A DNA stretch of 64,000 bases from Lota lota (Eukaryota > Chordata > Actinopteri > Gadiformes > Lotidae). The DNA lies in assembly GCA_026745465.1 (NCBI GenBank), contig JACYXH010000320.1, positions 681,001 through 745,000 on the forward strand, given 5' to 3'. Made by a program: the position numbers and the translations under genes. Positions 54,801 through 64,000 of this stretch are shown here, piece after piece; within the stretch, counting starts at the first letter, position 1; the number at the start of each line of letters is the position of its first letter. The notes beneath the pieces were generated by a model, which did not search any database, had not been told where the DNA came from, and saw only the letters and a list, made by a program, of their open reading frames with translations.

Positions 54801-56459
54801 GTTAGTCGCTTCCATCCCCAACAGGCTGCCACTGATGAAACCCTTCCAGGCGTGACTGAATGATCTGAATGTTTTCAGAACACGACAACGCTGTTCACTC
54901 TAATAGACCCTTTTCACAGAGAGGTCATCGTTGGACAAACACAGCTCATAACACTTATTATGGGCCCCGCTCCTTTTATGTACAAGGTCACCAGTAGTAC
55001 ACTTGTCTTTTGATGATGCCTCAGTGAAAAGGGTCTATTCCCTTGGCATGTCATCATGATGGATGAAAAACTTTACTTTTCTGCAGGATCGGCAGCAGCT
55101 GCAGTCCTCGTCCTCAACGGCATGGAGGGGCTTCTCAGTCTCCGCTTCTTCACGACCGAGAACCAGACTGAGATGAACTCTGACATCATCAGCGCCTTCC
55201 TACCCAAAACCAAGCACTCCAACTTCTCCCAACCTGTCAACTTCACCATCCAGCACAAGAAGGTGAACCTTCAGACACTCATCCACCCATCTATACCTCC
55301 ATCCACCCATCTATACCTCCATCCATCTATACCTCCATCCATCTATACCTCCATCCATCTATACCTCCATCCCATCTATACCTCCATCCATACCTCATCA
55401 ACCATCTATACCTCCATCCATACCTCCATCCACCCATCTATACCTCCATCCAAACCTCCATCCGTCTATACCTACATCTATCCACCTATTTATCCAAACC
55501 TCCAGCCTTCAGCCTTCCCATCTTTTCATACCTTCATTTATCCACCCATATATACCTCCATCCATTCATCTATCCAAACCTCCATCCGTCATCCATGAAG
55601 CGATTGTCTGATGTGTTCTTTACTGTCTTACAGCCAATGACCGCTATGACTGTGAAACTAATGGGTAACTTGTATTGGTGCTGGTCACCCTAACATGTAG
55701 CGTCTGGTGGTGCTGATCACCTGTGGCTGATCAGCAGTTAGGCCCAACACGGTACAAGTAGGCCAGCACCAGAGCCTGGCTTCCTGGCTTATATCGTTTG
55801 TTGAGAGGGCTGGCTGTGCACCTAGGTGTGAGACTAGTTGCAGAGTCTTGAGATTAGCATTTTTCTGTTTCCCCTTAAGGAAGCGTGTAAGGGTAAGCTG
55901 CCATTTAGTTGTTCATTCTCCTGTGTTTGTCTAGAGTGGTCATCCAGAAGTGCATCTCTGTTGAGGCATAGACTGTGGGTTTTGTTTCAGAGAGTTTGAC
56001 TTTTTGGCCTTGGCTACCCCGAAGCCATCTCTTCCTTTGCTTTGCTCCTGTGTTTTATACAATGTATGTCAAATAAATGCTTTGCTTTTGAACGTTGACG
56101 TGTAAGTTCTATCCCTTTTGCTGTTTAACCTCCCTGCTGCGTCTGACACCCACGAAGAGTCGTAACAACTGTCTTGTTGTTGGGGTTTTCCCCCTCAGAA
56201 ATCGGAGGCTGGCCTGGTGACCTGCGTGTACTGGGAGGGTAAGGACCAGACGGCGGCGGCGGGGGCCGGCGCCGAGGCGGGGGCCAGCAGCTGGTCGGTG
56301 AAGGGCTGCTGGGTGGCGTACTCAGATGAGAACTACACCGTTTGCAGCTGTTCCCACCTCTCCACCTTCGCTCTCATCCTGCAGATCGGAGACGTACGTA
56401 CCACGCACCCCGCCCTGAGGCGGGGTCACTGCTCAGTGTCTCATGTGGGTGTGGGTGTG

Positions 56460-56494
<35 letters not shown>

Positions 56495-57391
56495 GACAGA
56501 AAGACAGTGTTACGACCCAGTGGTGGCGTCCACACATGCTCATGGTTAAAGGAATTAAAGCTCCAGTGTGTAGAAGTTAGTGGCATCTAGTGGAACGCAC
56601 TTGGCAGACATATGGAATAGAAGTCATAAGTATGTTTTAATTAGTGTATAATCCCATGAAAATAACCACCGCAAGAGAGTCTTCAATGCGCAAAGGCACC
56701 GTGATATCGTTAGACTCCTCATAATATGGGTTTAAGTTGCTTTTTGTTCATATAAGAACACTACCGCAGTGAATGTGGATTTTCTATTTAAAGTATTTGG
56801 AGTCTAATCTAGTGACACATATCGTAATGTATAGCCATGTAGTAGCCTAGTAGACTAGACCACATTCATGTGAACATAACATTTTTTACTCATACACTTA
56901 CAGGAGCCTAGCAGACTAGACCACATTCATGTGAACATAACATTTTTTACTCATACACTTACAGGAGCCTAGCAGACTAGACCACATTCATGTGAACATA
57001 ACATTTTTTTAGCAATCGTCTGAATTGATTTGATAAGGTAAATGAATATCTTGGTTCATGATTACCTTGTCTGATGCAGAAAGTGCTCCAATGTTGTGAC
57101 ACATACAAATACAATACAGGTCGCTAATACAACAATCGGTTTTACAGGAGAAATCTCTGAACAACAATCTGATTTTACGATAATAACGCGAGTATGCTAA
57201 AGATGCTATTTCACAAAAGTCCGCTTTGATGGGGGCTGATAGCGACCTGGTAACCAAACCAATAGCTGGAGACGAAGTCGACTGTGTCACACATCAACGT
57301 CCGTCTGAGAGTCAGAGAGAAAGTTGGTCAAAGTAGGCCACACCTGCACAGGTGAACCACATCTGTCAACGACCCTCTCAGCCCTGCACAC

Positions 57392-57461
<70 letters not shown>

Positions 57462-59159
57462 GGTCATATACACTTTGGGAAAAAGAGTGAATGATTGCTA
57501 AAGAAAACGATCCAAACAAATCTCACTTTGGACCTTAGATCCCTCCAACACAAAAGTCCACAAAGACACTGTTTGTGTTAGTGTGCAAAATTACAAAGTT
57601 ATGCAAAACATAACCACATTCACGGATGTTTCCCTGTTTTCCTTTTCTTCTTTCTCCCCAGCCTCCTCCAGAGAACCCCTTCCTGGAGTGGCTGAACAAA
57701 GTGTGTGTGATCATCGGCCTTTTCTTCTTCGCGCTGGCCATCGTGACCTTCCTCCTGTGCAGCTGGAACGCCAAGATCAACAACACGGCACGCCTGCACC
57801 TCTGCATCAGCCTCGCCTCGTCCCACCTGCTGATGCTCTGGATTGACAAATATGTTGACAATAAGGTATGGTTCACTCAGTAGGGGAACAGGTCCACGGG
57901 CAGCCTGCGAAGATACGCACCGCTCTATAGATGGATATGGAGCATTTAGGAGGGTCGGTAAAAATCTTGAACCTGGACGTCTCTCTGCAGCTGGCTTGTA
58001 AAGTCATGGCTGGCCTGCTCCACTTCCTGATTATGGCCAGTTTCTTCTGGATGCTCCTGGAGGCCCTGCAGCTCTTCCTGCTGGTCCGCAGACTATCCAA
58101 GGTCCAGGTTATCCAGAGGGACGGCCTCCCCACACCAGTGCTGTACCTGATTGGCTACGGTGCACCCTTTGTGATTGTGGGCGTGTCTGCCACGGTGTTC
58201 TCTAGTGGATATGGTGCCACACAATCAAAAGTGTGAGTAGCACTGCCAGTGACCCACACAAATATGAGCATGTATATCCATATGTTCATATATTATATAC
58301 ACACACTTTGTTCTTGTAACTATGTAGGTGCTGGCTATCCACAGAACGCAACTTCAACTGGGCTCTAACTGGGCCTGTGGTTGCTCTCCTTGGTGTGAGT
58401 ATATTGTCTTTAATTCATTCATAATATTGAATGATAAATATGTATTCAGATTCATCAAACATATGTGTGTGTGTGGATGCAGTATCTATTTTAGTTACTC
58501 TGCGAGATGGGACATGTATGGACATGTAGCATTAGTAACAAGTAACTTAGTGTTCAGTATTGTACTGGAACCCAGTACAGTACTGTACTGGAACCGTATT
58601 CAGTACTGTACTGGAACCGTATTCAGAACTGTACTGGAACCGTGTTCAGTACTGTACTGGAACCGTATTCAGTATTGTACTGGAACCCAGTACTGTACTG
58701 GAACAGTATTCAGTAGTGGTTGTTCATAGTGGTTGTCAGGTGAAGGTTAGGCTAACATGTTGAATAGATGTGGGCCAGCATTCTAAAGCTGGTGTTTGGT
58801 GGGGCAGTGTGCCAGCGTGAGAGGTCCCATGCTTAAATGTGCACATTCCAAGATCACCTGGGGATAATGCTGGAGGTTCACATGTGGGTTTGGATCCTCT
58901 AAGATGTGCCTTTGTGTCGTTGAAGCTGAACGTGGTGCTGTTCTGTGCCACCCTGGTGTGCCTGAGACCCACCCTGGCCAGCATGAAGAGTGATGTGTCG
59001 AAGTCCAAGGACACCAGGTTCAACCAGACTCTGATCTCTCTGTCTGTCTGGCCGTCTATTCTGTTGATCAGTCCTTCAGGCGGTCTGTGTGTGTATCTGT
59101 CGGTCTATCTATCAGTCCTTCTGTTTGTCTGTCTATTTCTCTGTCTATTTTGCCTATAA

Positions 59160-59207
<48 letters not shown>

Positions 59208-60454
59208 AGCCAGCTGACACTCCTGCCTTCTCTCCTCCTTTCATGTCTTGGTCATAGCTTTTGAGTTGATTGATTGATGTAATATTTAATGTGCCATGGG
59301 CTTATTCCAGCCAATGACAAATGAGAGTGCAGTAACGTGGTTGGTCCAGAGGGGGGCGCCCTGTCCCTGATCGGCTTTGCTGTGCCTCTCTTGAACGTCT
59401 CTGCAGGTTGATCGTGTTCAAGATCCTGTCCCAGTCTGTCATCCTGGGCTGCACTTGGATCCTGGGTCTGTACCAGGCCAACCTCTTCTTCCAGGTGCTC
59501 TTCATACTGCTGAACTCCCAGCAGGGCACCTTCCTCTTCATTGTTCACTGTCTGCTCAACAAGGAGGTGGGTCCCGTCCAAAGCAGGGACACTCACTGCA
59601 TCTTTATAGCTTCGTATAGTTATACGTCTATATAGGACAGTAAGGACATGAAATAGTTTTCCCCCATTCCCGTCCTCCAACTGGTATTAGGATTGTGATA
59701 TTATCAGCAGTTATATTATTATGAGTGCGTACAAATATTGAATAAATACAGCAGATGTTGCAACTTTTCAATATGTCTAATTCACTATGAAAGCAACAAG
59801 AAAATAAATGGCCTACAATATACAATATGCATGCAATTCAGTAAATATTATTAATGATATTATTAGTAGTATTATTAATTCCTGTTATGTTGTTCCCTTA
59901 CCTCCAAGGTAAGGGAAGAGTACATCAAATGGCTGACCTGCTCATTCAGGAAATCTGGAGACGCTGCGGTGAGTGGCATAGACACACTCAATCAATACAT
60001 ATTCACATAGTACAAAGTCCACACATCTGCATTTTACGAAGGGCCCCAGCATGAACCGGTGATCTGCTTGTCAAGATAACGACCCAATGTCTCATGGCTA
60101 AACCGCTAGTGAATATGAATGACTGGATCAGATAGGTCGAAATGACTACCGACTACGAGTGAATATACAAAATATTCTTTCAAATCCGTTGTTTGTGTCT
60201 GAAACAAAACCCTGATTTAGTTGGTTACATTGTGTCTTTAGCACGATGTTTTGCTTGAGATCCATCAACACACTGTATTGGCCTTTGCTATACTAAATAC
60301 ATTAACGACAATATGACAAAGTACTACGTGTTTTTGTACTACTGTTGTATTGCATTTTACCGTGATAACAATGCATCCTGTTTTCCCGTTTCAGAAAGAC
60401 TTTCACTCCGGTTCAGACGACATGGATGCCACTGAGGAGCAGGACAAGAAGTGA
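46980..60454 (+). CDS. Adhesion G-protein-coupled receptor, ADGRE5/CD97-like, with D8C and EGF domains
   Basis: A cell-surface receptor whose extracellular part is expected to bind ligands and, after autoproteolysis at the GPS, stay bound to the 7TM part. About 23 exons on the + strand: 46980-47010, 47384-47422, 47508-47873, 48122-48253, 48529-48675, 49119-49241, 49407-49550, 52050-52196, 52299-52445, 52730-52767, 52913-52993, (53209-53242?), 53433-53717, 53873-53986, 55087-55262, 56199-56393, 57662-57865, 57991-58232, 58328-58394, 58926-59017, 59407-59566, 59909-59968, 60395-60454 (TGA). Length about 1,020 residues. Order: signal peptide, D8C-like domain, six EGF-type modules, GAIN, GPS, TM1-TM7, short acidic tail. 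EGF_CA repeats plus this 7TM style fit the ADGRE/ADGRL group; the D8C addition is unlike mammalian CD97. One exon (bracketed) is a guess needed for frame; exon 10 uses a GC donor. The orthologue name is not assigned. Confidence 0.88.
47508..47873 (+). CDS. Receptor exon 3: D8C-like (uromodulin/GP2/OIT3-type) domain
   Basis: One phase-1 exon of 366 nt. Landmarks are CNGYTNLTNPWRNR, LLLNKWWRFTGIGG, an ETC site, a GGCG site and VICPGGFYVFRPL, the same order as in D8C domains of uromodulin, GP2 and OIT3. It has five cysteines in the exon and so fewer than the full eight. Ligand is unknown. About a third of its residues differ from the homologous exon at 40142-40918, in sharp contrast to the neighbouring intron. 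Confidence 0.8.
47962..48107. repeat. Imperfect (GT)n microsatellite in receptor intron 3
   Basis: A GT array interrupted by attg and agtg units, homologous to the purer array at 40997-41074. Confidence 0.95.
48122..49550 (+). CDS. Receptor exons 4-7: EGF-type modules 1-4
   Basis: Exons 48122-48253, 48529-48675, 49119-49241 and 49407-49550 are all phase 1-1, the classic shuffling phase. Module 1 (CGPDSCGPLAECTSNGG) lacks the DIDEC start; modules 2-4 begin DIDEC(V/L/F) and carry N-x-x-G-S-(Y/F)-x-C cores, so they are calcium-binding EGF type. Module 4 (DIDECFNSTVCGPSSNC) has no counterpart in the upstream copy. Confidence 0.88.
48788..48842. repeat. (CA)n microsatellite in receptor intron 5
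   Basis: CA units with two gcac/aaac interruptions, present only in duplication unit 2. Confidence 0.9.
51386..51808. mobile_element. MITE-like element with about 30-bp terminal inverted repeats
   Basis: The left end ttaaaggcgcactgtgtaga (51386) and the complement of the right end (tttaaaagtgcagtgtgtag, ending about 51808) match imperfectly and continue into a shared agtggc. There is no coding capacity. A second, truncated member of the family is at about 56545. The superfamily is not assigned. Confidence 0.65.
52050..52445 (+). CDS. Receptor exons 8-9: EGF-type modules 5-6
   Basis: Exons 52050-52196 (DVDECLEDVPICGPDATC) and 52299-52445 (DIDECSETVDLCGVNTVC) are calcium-binding EGF modules, again phase 1-1. 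They follow a 2.5-kb intron that holds the tail of the segmental duplication and a MITE. Confidence 0.88.
52730..55262 (+). CDS. Receptor exons 10-14: stalk and GAIN region
   Basis: Exon 52730-52767 (SLQDIIDATIPPE) ends at a gcaagt donor. Exon 52913-52993 encodes QTKEKAFLGMVARQLMDNP. Exon 53433-53717 contains NVILDISKSLVSTLVEP, typical of GAIN subdomain A. Exon 53873-53986 has VKGISMAVNLGTLAKDN. Exon 55087-55262 has SAAAAVLVLNGMEGLL and QPVNFTIQHKK, typical of GAIN subdomain B. The exon ending 52993 is phase 0 while that starting 53433 needs phase 1. A 34-nt segment at 53209-53242 (GISFHEHCVKE) would bridge them in frame but its donor is weak, so a missing exon or a frameshift is possible. 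Confidence 0.75.
55268..55600. repeat. (tacctccatccatcta)n repeat in receptor intron 14
   Basis: Irregular 10-16-bp units of tataccTCCATCCA type following directly on the exon-14 donor. The long open frame that runs from exon 14 into this repeat is not coding past 55262. Confidence 0.9.
56199..56393 (+). CDS. Receptor exon 15: GPS autoproteolysis motif
   Basis: Encodes CVYWEG, an Ala/Gly-rich insert (TAAAGAGAEAGASS), GCW, then NYTVCSCSHLSTFALILQ. The four Cys and two Trp of the GPS motif and the H-L-S cleavage site (codons 56355-56363; cut between Leu and Ser) are present, so self-cleavage should be possible. The GC-rich Ala/Gly insert between Trp and Cys looks like a local triplet expansion. 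Confidence 0.9.
56462..56493. repeat. Poly-G run of 32 bases
   Basis: 32 consecutive G about 70 bp downstream of the exon-15 donor. It could form a quadruplex in DNA and RNA. The exact length may be unreliable in an assembly. Confidence 0.85.
56545..56665. mobile_element. Truncated relative of the 51.4-kb MITE
   Basis: Begins ttaaagctccagtgtgtaga and continues agttagtggcatctagtgg. It shares gtgtataatcccatgaaaa with the element at 51386-51808. The second end is not found. Confidence 0.6.
56842..57008. repeat. 61-62-bp tandem triplication in receptor intron 15
   Basis: Three copies of a unit with agactagaccacattcatg and tgaacataaca followed by a T run, the last two nearly identical. Confidence 0.93.
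57393..57458. repeat. (GA)n microsatellite
   Basis: About 33 GA units in receptor intron 15. Confidence 0.97.
57662..60454 (+). CDS. Receptor exons 16-22: seven-transmembrane domain and tail
   Basis: TM1 (VCVIIGLFFFALAIVTFLL) and TM2 are in 57662-57865; TM3 and TM4 in 57991-58232; the loop-2 Cys-Trp pair (CWLSTE) and TM5 in 58328-58394 and 58926-59017; TM6 (SVILGCTWILGLYQ) and TM7 (VLFILLNSQQGTFLFIVHC) in 59407-59566; then LLNKE, VREEYIKWL in 59909-59968, and an acidic tail ending EEQDKK in 60395-60454. The patterns GCTWILG and NSQQG are diagnostic of family B2 receptors. No frame break was seen. Confidence 0.92.
58553..58712. repeat. 23-24-bp tandem repeat in receptor intron 18
   Basis: About six copies of gtactggaaccgtattcagt-type units with small length changes. 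Confidence 0.9.
59158..59204. repeat. (CTGT)n microsatellite
   Basis: About 11 tetranucleotide units in receptor intron 19. Confidence 0.93.
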
Positions 60455-61190
60455 TGGAAGAGAAGAGGAGAGGAGAAGAAAGAGGAAAGCACTGAATGTA
60501 AAAACAAAGACTTAGATTAATGTATCCATGCTGCATGTAAAACACAAAGAAAGGCTTCTCTCTGTCCTTTTCTCAAAACGTGGGATTTCATTGTTTTGTT
60601 GTACCAGCAAACAAAAAGAAAAACCTCCCCACATCACCTTAATGTTGAGGTTGAATTTATGATCTATACATTATATACCTAAGATCTTCCAACTACATAG
60701 AGATTCAGGGATAACCCAGGTGCACTCAGGTTATCAGATCATTTTATTTGCCAGAATATATTTTTTAATTGTTATATTGACAATCCAAATTGAAATTAAA
60801 CAGAAAATGTGGCCCGATAATATGGATATAATGCATCTTTGTACATAGAACAGGTCATGAGCAATATAGGAGTGCCATTATTTAACAGTGACAGTGTGGC
60901 AGATGGTAGGATTACAGTCGAATCTACATTAAACCTGATGGAGAAAAACATTTGTTGCTTCTTTCAGTTTCGGAAAATAGGTTTTATTTGTCAACAGGAT
61001 TTTAGCGCTTAATTATCTTTTAAAAACCCAGTTGTCTTGCTGTTTACCTATTTTATAACACTGATCCATTGTTAATAGAGAAGACACCCTTACCCTTACT
61101 GTTTAGACATGATGGTAGCAGGAGATGATCCCAAAAGCAAATAAGGAATTGACTGATATATAAATAATAAACCATAAATAATGCAACTGC
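60455..61190 (+). other. 3' untranslated and downstream region of the receptor gene
   Basis: A/T-rich sequence follows the TGA. A canonical aataaa is at 61166-61171, and weaker attaaa-type signals lie earlier (about 60796). The cleavage site cannot be fixed from sequence alone. Confidence 0.45.
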
Positions 61191-61279
61191 TTGCATTACC
61201 AGAAGTTCGCCACAAGAGTGCACCACATTAACACACAGGTATTTGCGTCACCTATTCATTCTCTGAGTGTTGTTTTCAA

Positions 61280-61410
61280 GTAGCCTTTAAAATGGTGACA
61301 CACACACGCACACATACACACACGCACACACACATACACACACACACATTACAGTTTATTAGCTGGCAGGATCCTAATAACCAACTACAACCCCCCCCCC
61401 CCTCCCCCCT
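61280..61410. repeat. CA-rich microsatellite and C-run
   Basis: Interrupted CA/GCAC units (61292-61349) and a pyrimidine run of C with one T (61391-61409). Confidence 0.85.
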
Positions 61411-61774
61411 AAAGAGCGGCAAGGGACCGGGTAATCTTGACAGAACTCCATTGAAAGATGGGGTAAATTATAGGTACAGTCTCCAGGGAACACATTGGAG
61501 GCAATTATTGCGAGTGGAAAGAACCTAAATGAATAACAATTGAAATTGGAATGATTTTACTCAGCCACAAGGGGATCGTAACCCTCCATTTTGAAAACAG
61601 TATTTTTCTCCACATCATCACCTTCATGTTTGCTCACGCCTTTTAACTGGTTATTGTTTCACTGACCACTTACTATCTGCATTTGTTTTGCTTTTGTTCG
61701 TGTGAAAGGATGTCGGACATGGAGACACGCAAGCATAGTGTCGCTTTGAGTCCTGCAGGCGTGTGCACGTGCAC

Positions 61775-62206
61775 GTGACCGGGAGATAGACCGGGAGATA
61801 GACCGGGGGATAGACCGGGAGATAGACCGGGGGATAGACCGGGAGATAGACCGGGGGATAGACCGGGAGATAGACCGGGGGATAGACCGGGAGATAGACC
61901 GGGGATAGACCGGGGGATAGACCGGGGGATAGACCGGGAGATAGACCGGGGATAGACCGGGGGATAGACCGGGGGATAGACCGGGAGATAGACCGGGGGA
62001 TAGACCGGGGGATAGACCGGGAGATAGACCGGGGATAGACCGGGAGATAGACCGGGAGATAGACCGGGGGATAGACCGGGGGATAGACCGGGAGATAGAC
62101 CGGGGATTGACCGGGGGATAGACCGGGAGATAGACCGGGGGATAGACCGGGAGATAGACCGGGGGATAGACCGGGAGATAGACCGGGGGATAGACCGGGG
62201 GATAGG
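61775..62206. repeat. 12-bp G-rich minisatellite (gaccggg(a/g)gata)n
   Basis: About 36 units of 12 bp, with occasional 11-bp units (gaccggggata). The a and g variants alternate in a higher-order pattern, for example runs of ag-gg pairs. Confidence 0.95.
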
Positions 62207-64000
62207 CTCCAGTGGTCAGTCTACAGAGATTCAGCTCGGCTCCAGGTGTATTCCTCAGCCCTCATTGCACCCGCTGTTCCAAATAGACTTGCTTAAGCTG
62301 CTAGACAAGCAGCTAATTGGCCGTTAAATGGTCTTTGAGTCCAAGAAGCGTTTTAGCGATTCTTCCAATTATGTTGTTAGACATGCGCCCATAGAGCAGA
62401 AACCTTTGTGTCATGTCCACATCAACCTGGTATGACGCGGCTTGTCTCGGGCTCAGCTGTCCCGATTGCATTCTTGCTCCTCGCCTCCTGCTCGACGACT
62501 GCTTGCTCCTTCTCGAAGCTGGAGTGATCAAGCCTGAGCTTGAGCATTAGGAAAAGGTCTGGGAACGCGCTCGGAGACTGAGCTTTTTAATGGCCGTTTC
62601 ATGTTGTGTTGTTACTGTCCAGATCAGGAAGAACTCTGTGTTCTGTCCGCGTGGACGCTGGTTATGTCTCCGATGTCTCTGGCGGTGCCATGCAGAGTGC
62701 TCCCCTGTACTGTTTGTGAGAGATACGGCCAGAAAACTGGACACTCCTAAAAAAAAATATACAGGAAAGGCAATCACATTCAATGTGCATTCTTGTGAGT
62801 TCAAAAGCCTTTGTTTCTCCCCTCTTTTGAAAGTATGACTTTGACATTGTAAAAGGTTTTCCCGGTCTATGGACTGTATAGCTTCCCTGGGATTTGAGAT
62901 GTACAGGATTTGTAAACATGGATGAATAATTACATCGTATCTCATGATGTCTCATCTCATTATGTCTCATCTCATTATGTCCATTATGTCTAACCTCATC
63001 TCATTATGTCTTGTCTCATTATGTCGTGTCTCATCTCATTATGTCTTGTCTCATTATGTCTCATCTCATTATGTCTTACCTCATCTCACCTCGTGATATC
63101 TTGTCTATTTTGAAGCAGTGCACTCCTCGTGAGAATAAGGAAGCCGACCACATAAATAAAGAGATGATGCACTGTGGGTTAAAGAGTCTCCCTTTACTTT
63201 GCTCTCCCTGCGCTCCTTGCCTCACGACCACACTCGGTTACCATGGAAATGCAGTCGCGGCACTCAAGACGTGATGGGATTTTGGTGACCTATCGGGGAG
63301 GCGGACCTCATAGGCTTGAGTCCCGTTATTCACGACTCGCTCTGGCATCAGAATCGTCCACATACTCACAAACACACAGGTGTGCCATGGAGCCAACGTG
63401 TTTGACTGGGTGGTGGGGTGTTGGAGGAGGGGTGCTGGTTTGCTGGTGTTCCCTCTGATCACCAGCAGTATAAACGTTGTCAGCGATGGATTGTGAGCGC
63501 GGTGTGTGTGTGTGTGTGCGACGTGGTCACTTTATTAGATCTTATGAGTGACAAGTTCATTTCACAGTCCATATCTCCCAGAGAAGGATAGCACGAGGAT
63601 AGTGATTGAACTGTCAGTTTATGAATAGTCTTCACACATTTGGTACTTTTGTGGCGGCACCCACTAACTTTTTCCTCAGGATTAATTGATTTGTTTCTTC
63701 CACATAAATACCATTATTAACCACAGTGTCGAGAGTTAGAACCAGCTTTTCAACAAACGTATGCTTTGCATCAACCAGACACTTAGGCTATATGACATAG
63801 CTATAGAAGCTACAGGCTAAAGGTTATATAGGCTATACTTGCTTGTTCTGTATTATTATTAGTTTAGTTAGTTGTTGTGTTGTCCCCCCTTGATGAGCAC
63901 TTGTTAAGCACCATATAAGAATACAGTTAGATTTAATTTAAATGACAGTTGCTTTCATTACCACTGGATCCTAACAGAGACTGAAGAGTCTATCGCGAAG
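62207..64000. other. No recognisable gene
   Basis: Short open frames only, with no splice-bounded exon identified. Contains a loose (tctcatctcattatg)n repeat at 62938-63090 and a short GT run near 63500. Confidence 0.4.

Noticed and set aside
55056..55598. 180-codon open frame
   Set aside because: Only 55087-55262 is receptor exon 14; the rest reads through its donor into a simple repeat.

Overview
The window reads as vertebrate nuclear DNA from a teleost fish. The evidence is split genes with canonical GT..AG introns, a 5S-rRNA-derived SINE, a tRNA-derived SINE, a CR1/L2/Rex-type LINE fragment, and a very high load of dinucleotide microsatellites and minisatellites. That repeat load is reminiscent of gadiform (cod-like) genomes, but the species is not determined here. 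Everything recognisable as host coding sequence lies on the + strand.

Layout. (1) Positions 1-9600 are repeat-rich and hold no convincing gene: a 28-bp tandem repeat, long GA/TA/CA/CTGT arrays, a 5S-type SINE (about 1768-2135), a tRNA-type SINE (about 4857-5178) and an A/T-rich degenerate repeat. (2) Positions 9600-16954 hold a ten-coding-exon GDP-L-fucose synthase gene (gfus/tsta3). All exons can be traced, but it carries an in-frame TAA, has lost the catalytic tyrosine and has a rewritten exon-3 end, so it is called a pseudogene. Its exon-9 donor has been amplified into a minisatellite. (3) Positions 17000-18352 hold a short minisatellite and a LINE reverse-transcriptase fragment on the - strand. 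(4) Positions 18353-38077 form one giant inverted repeat: two arms of about 10 kb, nearly identical, separated by a 157-bp AT-rich spacer. Each arm contains an older, diverged inverted repeat of its own. The left arm alone carries a decayed second copy of gfus exon 4. (5) Positions 38078-60454 hold an adhesion GPCR locus. A broken upstream tandem copy of the 5' exons (39460-42438) is followed by an apparently expressed-type gene (46980-60454). That gene encodes a signal peptide, a D8C-like (uromodulin/GP2/OIT3-type) domain, six EGF-type modules, a GAIN region with GPS, and seven transmembrane helices, closest in plan to the ADGRE5/CD97-ADGRE group. (6) Positions 60455-64000 hold the 3'UTR, then a 12-bp GC-rich minisatellite and unannotated sequence.

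The two gene systems are not functionally linked as far as the sequence shows. GFUS makes GDP-fucose for glycosylation in the cytosol; the receptor would be a self-cleaving cell-surface protein. The locus is notable for instability: segmental tandem duplication, palindrome formation, gene fragments caught in duplication breakpoints, a solo-LTR-like insertion and exon-derived minisatellites all lie within 64 kb. The most biologically interesting signal is that the D8C exons of the two receptor copies differ at about a third of their residues, while the adjoining intron is almost identical. That looks like diversifying selection on a ligand-binding domain.
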